Shown here: positions 60,045-64,000 of the stretch, in pieces
How positions within the stretch are numbered: the stretch's first letter is position 1
Layout: every line of letters starts with the position of its first letter
DNA from: Rothia mucilaginosa
GTDB taxonomy: Bacteria > Actinomycetota > Actinomycetes > Actinomycetales > Micrococcaceae
NCBI RefSeq assembly: GCF_901875305.1
Contig: NZ_CABFLY010000001.1
Coordinates: 1 to 64,000 of the forward strand
Direction of reading: 5' to 3'
DNA length: 64,000 bases
Translations under genes and position numbers: made by a program
Notes under the pieces: model-generated
Told to the model about the DNA's origin: nothing
What the model saw: only the letters and a program-made list of their open reading frames with translations
Databases searched by the model: none

Positions 60045-60988
60045 CTGAGACTTCAATGCCCCGCGTCGTGACCACTATCGCGGAGTTCCGTACCGCTATT
60101 GCGCAGGCTTTGGCCACCGCGCAGGATGCTCTGGACCGTGCCGCCCGCCTCGAGGCGGAGCAGAACGGCACTGACGTTCAGTACCGTACCGCCACCCTGG
60201 GTTATGTGCCCACTATGGGTGCTCTCCACGATGGTCACGCCACCCTGCTACGTCGCGCTTCCGAGCAGAATGACGTTGTTGTTGCCTCCATTTTCGTGAA
60301 CCCGTTGCAGTTCGGCCCCGGTGAGGACTATGAGGCGTACCCTCGTACCCTTGAGGCTGATGCCGAGCTGGCAGGCGCCGCCGGTGTGAACGTTATTTTC
60401 GCGCCCTCGGTGGAGGAGATGTACCCCGACGGTGACCCGCTGATTCGCATCTCGAGCGGTGAGCTGGGCACCAAGTTCGAGGGCGCAACCCGCCCCGGAC
60501 ACTTTGACGGTGTGCTGACCGTGGTGAATAAGTTCTTCAACATTATTCGCCCTGCCGCCGGTTCGCACCCGGTGTACGCGTACTTCGGTCAGAAGGACGC
60601 CCAGCAGTACATCCTGATTCAGCGCATGGTGCGCGATTTCAACCACGATGTGACCATGCGTCCGGTGGCGATTGTGCGTGACGATAACGGCCTGGCCCTC
60701 TCCTCGCGTAACGGCTACCTCTCGGATGAGGAGCGTGAGTCTGCCCTGGTGCTCTCTCACACCCTGGCGATGCTGCGCGAGAACTCGCTGAACCGCGGCT
60801 TCCACGAGATTGACCTGGAGGGCGCCCGTGAGCGCATCAATTCCACCCCGGGTGTGCGCCTTGACTACCTGGAACTGGTCGACCCGATGACCTTCGGCGA
60901 GCCGACTGAGGATTCGGAGCGCGTGCTGGCCCTGGTCGCCGCGTATGTGGGCCCGACCCGCCTGATTGACAACATGGACCTGCGCTAA
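60041..60988 (+). CDS. panC: Pantothenate synthetase
   Basis: 315 aa; ATG overlaps the previous stop (ATGA). ATP-dependent condensation of pantoate with beta-alanine. HIGH-family motifs: LGYVPTMGALHDGHATLLRRA (PTMGxLHxGH), VASIFVNPLQFGPGEDYEAYPRT, FDGVLTVVNKFFNII, YFGQKDAQQ and the KMSKS-like SSRNGYLS. The first 55 residues include an Ala-rich insert (ATAQDALDRAARLEAEQ) not seen in short homologues. Followed by lysS 52 bp later, the usual actinobacterial order. Confidence 0.95.
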   Translation: MTETSMPRVVTTIAEFRTAIAQALATAQDALDRAARLEAEQNGTDVQYRTATLGYVPTMGALHDGHATLLRRASEQNDVVVASIFVNPLQFGPGEDYEAYPRTLEADAELAGAAGVNVIFAPSVEEMYPDGDPLIRISSGELGTKFEGATRPGHFDGVLTVVNKFFNIIRPAAGSHPVYAYFGQKDAQQYILIQRMVRDFNHDVTMRPVAIVRDDNGLALSSRNGYLSDEERESALVLSHTLAMLRENSLNRGFHEIDLEGARERINSTPGVRLDYLELVDPMTFGEPTEDSERVLALVAAYVGPTRLIDNMDLR

Positions 60989-61040
60989 ACGTTCGCTCGT
61001 TTAGAAGAGTCCCCAACACACTACACAGATAGGTATCACC

Positions 61041-62624
61041 GTGAGTACAGAGCACACCGCCGCGCCGGCGATTGCTGATATGTCCGAGCAGATGCAGATT
61101 CGCCTGGAGAAGCGCGCGAAGCTGATTGAGTCGGGTCGTGAGGCATACCCGGTGGGTCTGCTGGATTCCGAGGGTAACCGCGTGGAGCCCAACCACATTG
61201 AGGATTTGCGCGCCGAGTACGACCCGAAGCTGGAGTCCGGCGAGCTGAAGGCAGGCGACGAGACCGACCGTGTGGTGCACGTGGGCGGCCGCGTGGTGTT
61301 CGTCCGTAACACCGGTAAGCTGTGCTTCGCGACCCTGCAGGGTGGCACCGAGGGTAAGCGCATCCAGGCGATGCTGTCGCTGGCTGAGGTGGGCGAGGAG
61401 TCCCTGGCCGAGTGGAAGTCCCTGGTTGACCTGGGCGACCACGTGTTCGTGACCGGCCGTGTGATTGTGTCGCGCCGCGGCGAGCTGTCGATTATGGTGA
61501 CCGACTGGAAGATGGCTTCGAAGGCTATTCGCCCCATGCCGGTTCTGCACAAGGACCTGAACGAGGAAACCCGTGTTCGCCAGCGCTACCTGGACCTGAT
61601 GGTTCGCGAGGAGGCTCGCGAGCTGGTGAAGAAGCGCGCCCTGATTACCCGTACCGTGCGCCGCGTGTTGGATGAGCACGGCTACGTTGAGGTGGAGACC
61701 CCGATTCTGCAGCTGATTCACGGTGGCGCGACGGCTCGTCCGTTCCGCACCCACCTGAATGCTTTCGACCAGCCGATGACCATGCGCATCGCGACCGAGC
61801 TGCCGCTCAAGCGCGCCGTGGTGGGCGGTATTGAGCGTGTGTACGAGATTGGTCGCGTGTTCCGTAATGAGGGCGTCGATTCGACCCACAGCCCCGAGTT
61901 CACCACTCTGGAGTGCTATGAGGCGTACGCCGATCAGTTCGTGATGGCTGAGCGCATGAAGGAGATTATCCAGAGCTGCGCGAAGGCTGTCGGCACCGAG
62001 CGCATCGAGACCGAGCGCGGCACCATTGACCTGTTTGGTGAGTGGAAGTGGGTTAGCGTGTATCCGGGCCTGTCCGAGGCTGTGGGTGTTGAGATTACCC
62101 CGGAGACCGACGCATCTGTTCTGCGTGAGATTGCCGAGAAGCACGAGGTGGACATCGACCCGAAGTGGGATGCCGAGAAGCTCGTTATTGAGCTCTTCGG
62201 CGAGATTGTCGAGCCGACCCTGGTGAACCCGACCTTCGTGTACGATTACCCGCCGAGCGCCCAGCCGCTGGCTCGTCCGCACCGTTCTGGTGCGCCGCTG
62301 ATTGAGGCGTGGGATCTGATTATTGGTGGTATGGAGCGCGGTACCGCGTTCTCTGAGCTGATTGACCCGGTGATTCAGCGTGAGCGCCTGACCGCCCAGT
62401 CGCTGCTGGCTGCCGCCGGTGACGACGAGGCGATGGAGCTGGATGAGGACTTCCTGCGTGCCCTGGAGCACGGTGCACCCCCGATGGGTGGTATCGGCCT
62501 GGGTATTGACCGTTTGATTATGCTGCTGGCCGGCGAGCAGGACCCGGAGCGTCCGGGTACTGTGGTGCGTCAGCCCGGTATTCGTGAGACGATTCTGTTC
62601 CCGCTCATGAAGCCGGAAGCATAA
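61041..62624 (+). CDS. lysS: Lysyl-tRNA synthetase, class II
   Basis: 527 aa from GTG 61041. OB-fold anticodon-binding N-terminus (VHVGGRVVFVRNTGKLCFATLQ), then class II core: motif 1 QRYLDLMVREEARELVKKRA region, motif 2 RVFRNEGVDSTHSPEFTTLE, motif 3 GIGLGIDRLIMLLAGEQ. It charges tRNA-Lys. Full length; GTG with weak ribosome-binding site. The gene ends before a strong terminator and is followed by lsr2, as in related Micrococcaceae. Confidence 0.97.
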   Translation: MSTEHTAAPAIADMSEQMQIRLEKRAKLIESGREAYPVGLLDSEGNRVEPNHIEDLRAEYDPKLESGELKAGDETDRVVHVGGRVVFVRNTGKLCFATLQGGTEGKRIQAMLSLAEVGEESLAEWKSLVDLGDHVFVTGRVIVSRRGELSIMVTDWKMASKAIRPMPVLHKDLNEETRVRQRYLDLMVREEARELVKKRALITRTVRRVLDEHGYVEVETPILQLIHGGATARPFRTHLNAFDQPMTMRIATELPLKRAVVGGIERVYEIGRVFRNEGVDSTHSPEFTTLECYEAYADQFVMAERMKEIIQSCAKAVGTERIETERGTIDLFGEWKWVSVYPGLSEAVGVEITPETDASVLREIAEKHEVDIDPKWDAEKLVIELFGEIVEPTLVNPTFVYDYPPSAQPLARPHRSGAPLIEAWDLIIGGMERGTAFSELIDPVIQRERLTAQSLLAAAGDDEAMELDEDFLRALEHGAPPMGGIGLGIDRLIMLLAGEQDPERPGTVVRQPGIRETILFPLMKPEA

Positions 62625-62696
62625 TTCCATATCTGTGAGGGCCTGAGCTCGTTCTGTGTGCGTTTGCACAGAGTGTTCCGGGTCTGAACCTGAATG

Positions 62697-62740
62697 CGGC
62701 GGGGGCCGCGGGTGTGTATGCGCTCGCGGCCCCCGCCGTT
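62697..62740 (+). terminator. Terminator of lysS
   Basis: Perfect 14-bp stem CGGCGGGGGCCGCG / CGCGGCCCCCGCCG with a 14-nt loop, followed by TT. Confidence 0.9.
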
Positions 62741-63461
62741 GTGTGTTGTGCCCGGATGGTTCGGTGCCAGCTGGATAGGGCCTTGAGCGGATGCGGAGTG
62801 GATGCGAGGGTGTTTTGTGTTCAGGCTTGCTACACATTCTTAGGGATGCTTTGTGGGGTTTTTGGCGTCTTTTATTGGCTTGTGGGCATCCAGTTATAGC
62901 GTAGTTTTGGCCAGTCTTTTGGCTAGTCAGCAGCATATTCGGGCGCTGGGTGAAAAGTATTTTGCGATAAAGAGTATTGATTCGTCATGATTCAGTGCGC
63001 GCGAGGGAGGAATATACTGTTGAGATGATTTCTGCCGTTCCGTGTGTGGTGAAGGATTATTGTCGGGGATTATTCCTGCTGATTTTCCGATAGGTGCTGT
63101 TCAAATGTGCGTGGTGTATCTCTAGCCTTCGGCCTTTGAGATGTCGATGTGCTGTGGGATTGTTCAGCGGGTTATTTAACGGGGTGGTGGCGGCAATATG
63201 CGCTTAGAGAACAGGGTCGGCATTGCCTGACGATTCAGAGCCGATATTCCGGCGGAATATTCCTCGATGTTATTCTCGAGGGTTATTTTCCCGTCTACTT
63301 TACCGCTTTGGGTAATGAATACCTTCGATATTTCTGTTACGATGTATAAGAAATTGGTACGTATGTATATCCGGCACACTTTTTCTTCTATCAATTTTAG
63401 ATAGAGACTTTAGGGTTTTGCGCCCATAGGATATATGCAACAGATGAGGGAGGTGCCATTC
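62741..63461 (+). promoter_or_regulatory. Long AT-rich leader of lsr2
   Basis: 720 bp without a convincing gene. The right-hand 400 bp are AT-rich; there is a TCTATC-AATTTTA-GATAGA hairpin (63387-63405) and several TATA-type elements (for example TGTATAAG near 63343). A 22-codon frame with a GGGAGG ribosome-binding site (63025-63093, MISAVPCVVKDYCRG...) could be a leader peptide but has little support. Lsr2 binds AT-rich DNA, so autorepression through this region is plausible. Confidence 0.45.
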
Positions 63462-63812
63462 ATGGCACAGAAGGTTCGCATCATCCTTGAAGACGATCTG
63501 GACGGTGGTCCCGCCGACGAGACCATCCGCTTTGGCCTGGACGGTGCTCACTACGAGATTGACCTGTCCTCCGCAAACGCTGCTCGCTTGCGCGATGCTA
63601 TCCGCCCCTTCGTAGCGAAGTCTCGCCGCGTGCAGGGTTCGGCTCAGCGCACCCGCGCGCCTCGCGGTACCGCTGCTCCGATTAAGCGTAACCCTGAGAC
63701 CGCTGCGATTCGCGAATGGGCTAAGGCTAACGGTCACAAGGTTTCTGACCGCGGCCGCATTCACCAGGACATTCAGGATGCATACTACGCAGCTATGAAG
63801 GAACAGGATTAA
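63462..63812 (+). CDS. lsr2: Lsr2 nucleoid-associated xenogeneic silencer
   Basis: 116 aa from ATG 63462 with GGGAGG 8 nt upstream (start [22 protein letters not shown]). N-terminal dimerisation domain: the beta-hairpin up to about residue 60 with [23 protein letters not shown]-terminal DNA-binding domain after an Arg/Ala-rich linker: [30 protein letters not shown], with the RGR minor-groove hook. Family knowledge: coats AT-rich, foreign DNA and silences it; the accessory loci in this window are candidates for such control. Strong terminator follows. Confidence 0.96.
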   Translation: MAQKVRIILEDDLDGGPADETIRFGLDGAHYEIDLSSANAARLRDAIRPFVAKSRRVQGSAQRTRAPRGTAAPIKRNPETAAIREWAKANGHKVSDRGRIHQDIQDAYYAAMKEQD

Positions 63813-63861
63813 TTTCTATCCTTCCGGGTCTGCTCCGTGTGGGGTAGATGTATTGCGTGCT

Positions 63862-63907
63862 CTCACGGCGGATAGTGATTATCACTATCCGCCGTGAGTG
63901 TTTTTAT
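63862..63907 (+). terminator. Terminator of lsr2
   Basis: 18-bp perfect arms 63862-63879 and 63881-63898 followed by TGTTTTTAT. Beyond it, to the window end at 64000, I see no gene start; the next promoter may lie in this AT-rich piece. Confidence 0.9.
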
Positions 63908-64000
63908 GTGATGGTAAATATCTGAGTCGGTGGCATGATGAGTTGAATTGTAGGGCTTGCTGAGGTGTGAGGAAATGTGTGTGGTGTTGGGTCGTGCTGA

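Noticed and set aside
62714..62899. 61-codon frame after lysS
   Set aside because: Begins within the lysS terminator stem; no ribosome-binding site.

Overview
The window looks like a chromosomal segment of a high-GC Gram-positive bacterium of the Micrococcaceae, most likely Rothia (R. mucilaginosa-like). This rests on overall gene content, GC-rich codon use, and conserved neighbourhoods: ftsH-folE-folP-folB-folK-DUF3180-PH-PH-panC-lysS-lsr2 is a standard actinobacterial order. The species is inferred from memory of families, not from a search.

Layout. 1-5.6 kb: a secreted protein (cut by the window edge) and a lipoprotein, then a large phospholipase-D/SF2 helicase protein and a small membrane protein. 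5.6-13.8 kb: housekeeping genes (pta, GNAT, spermidine-synthase-like, pheA, serS, lipid kinase). 13.9-20.7 kb: an accessory stretch with a membrane-anchored protein behind a G10/(AG)5 tract, a self-inhibited Fic protein behind two operator-like palindromes, a three-repeat remnant of a type I-E CRISPR array, a broken TPR gene, and a very unusual fused ABC protein whose two ATPase halves are degenerate in complementary ways. 20.7-24.7 kb: ackA, an M48 peptidase and an SBF-type transporter. 25.3-32.4 kb: two pectate-lyase-3-like beta-helix paralogues that flank a five-gene cassette (small single-TM peptide with a Cys-bounded tail, ABC ATPase, permease, small membrane protein, M50-type membrane metalloprotease). 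The cassette is preceded by four evenly spaced CCAGNCTGG palindromes and bracketed by similar 120-150 bp sequences. I regard it as the best candidate for an undescribed system: a peptide released from its membrane anchor by an intramembrane protease, with an ABC exporter or immunity pump.

32.7-44.1 kb: SLH-domain secreted protein, exonuclease III, a manganese/zinc ABC importer operon with a convergent MntR-like regulator, a SatD-like protein, an MFS exporter, a near-consensus sigma-70 promoter with no gene after it, and a TM0106-type nuclease-helicase. 44.2-50.4 kb: a near-perfect parS site, dacB, ppa, a hipBA toxin-antitoxin pair with a 14-bp inverted-repeat operator, tilS and hpt. 50.6-64 kb: ftsH and the folate genes (folE, folP, folB, folK), DUF3180 and two bacterial-PH membrane proteins, a DUF2520-type oxidoreductase with panC, lysS, and the xenogeneic silencer lsr2 with a long AT-rich leader. 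Most operons end in strong hairpin terminators, listed separately. I saw no tRNA, rRNA, insertion sequence or intact cas gene.
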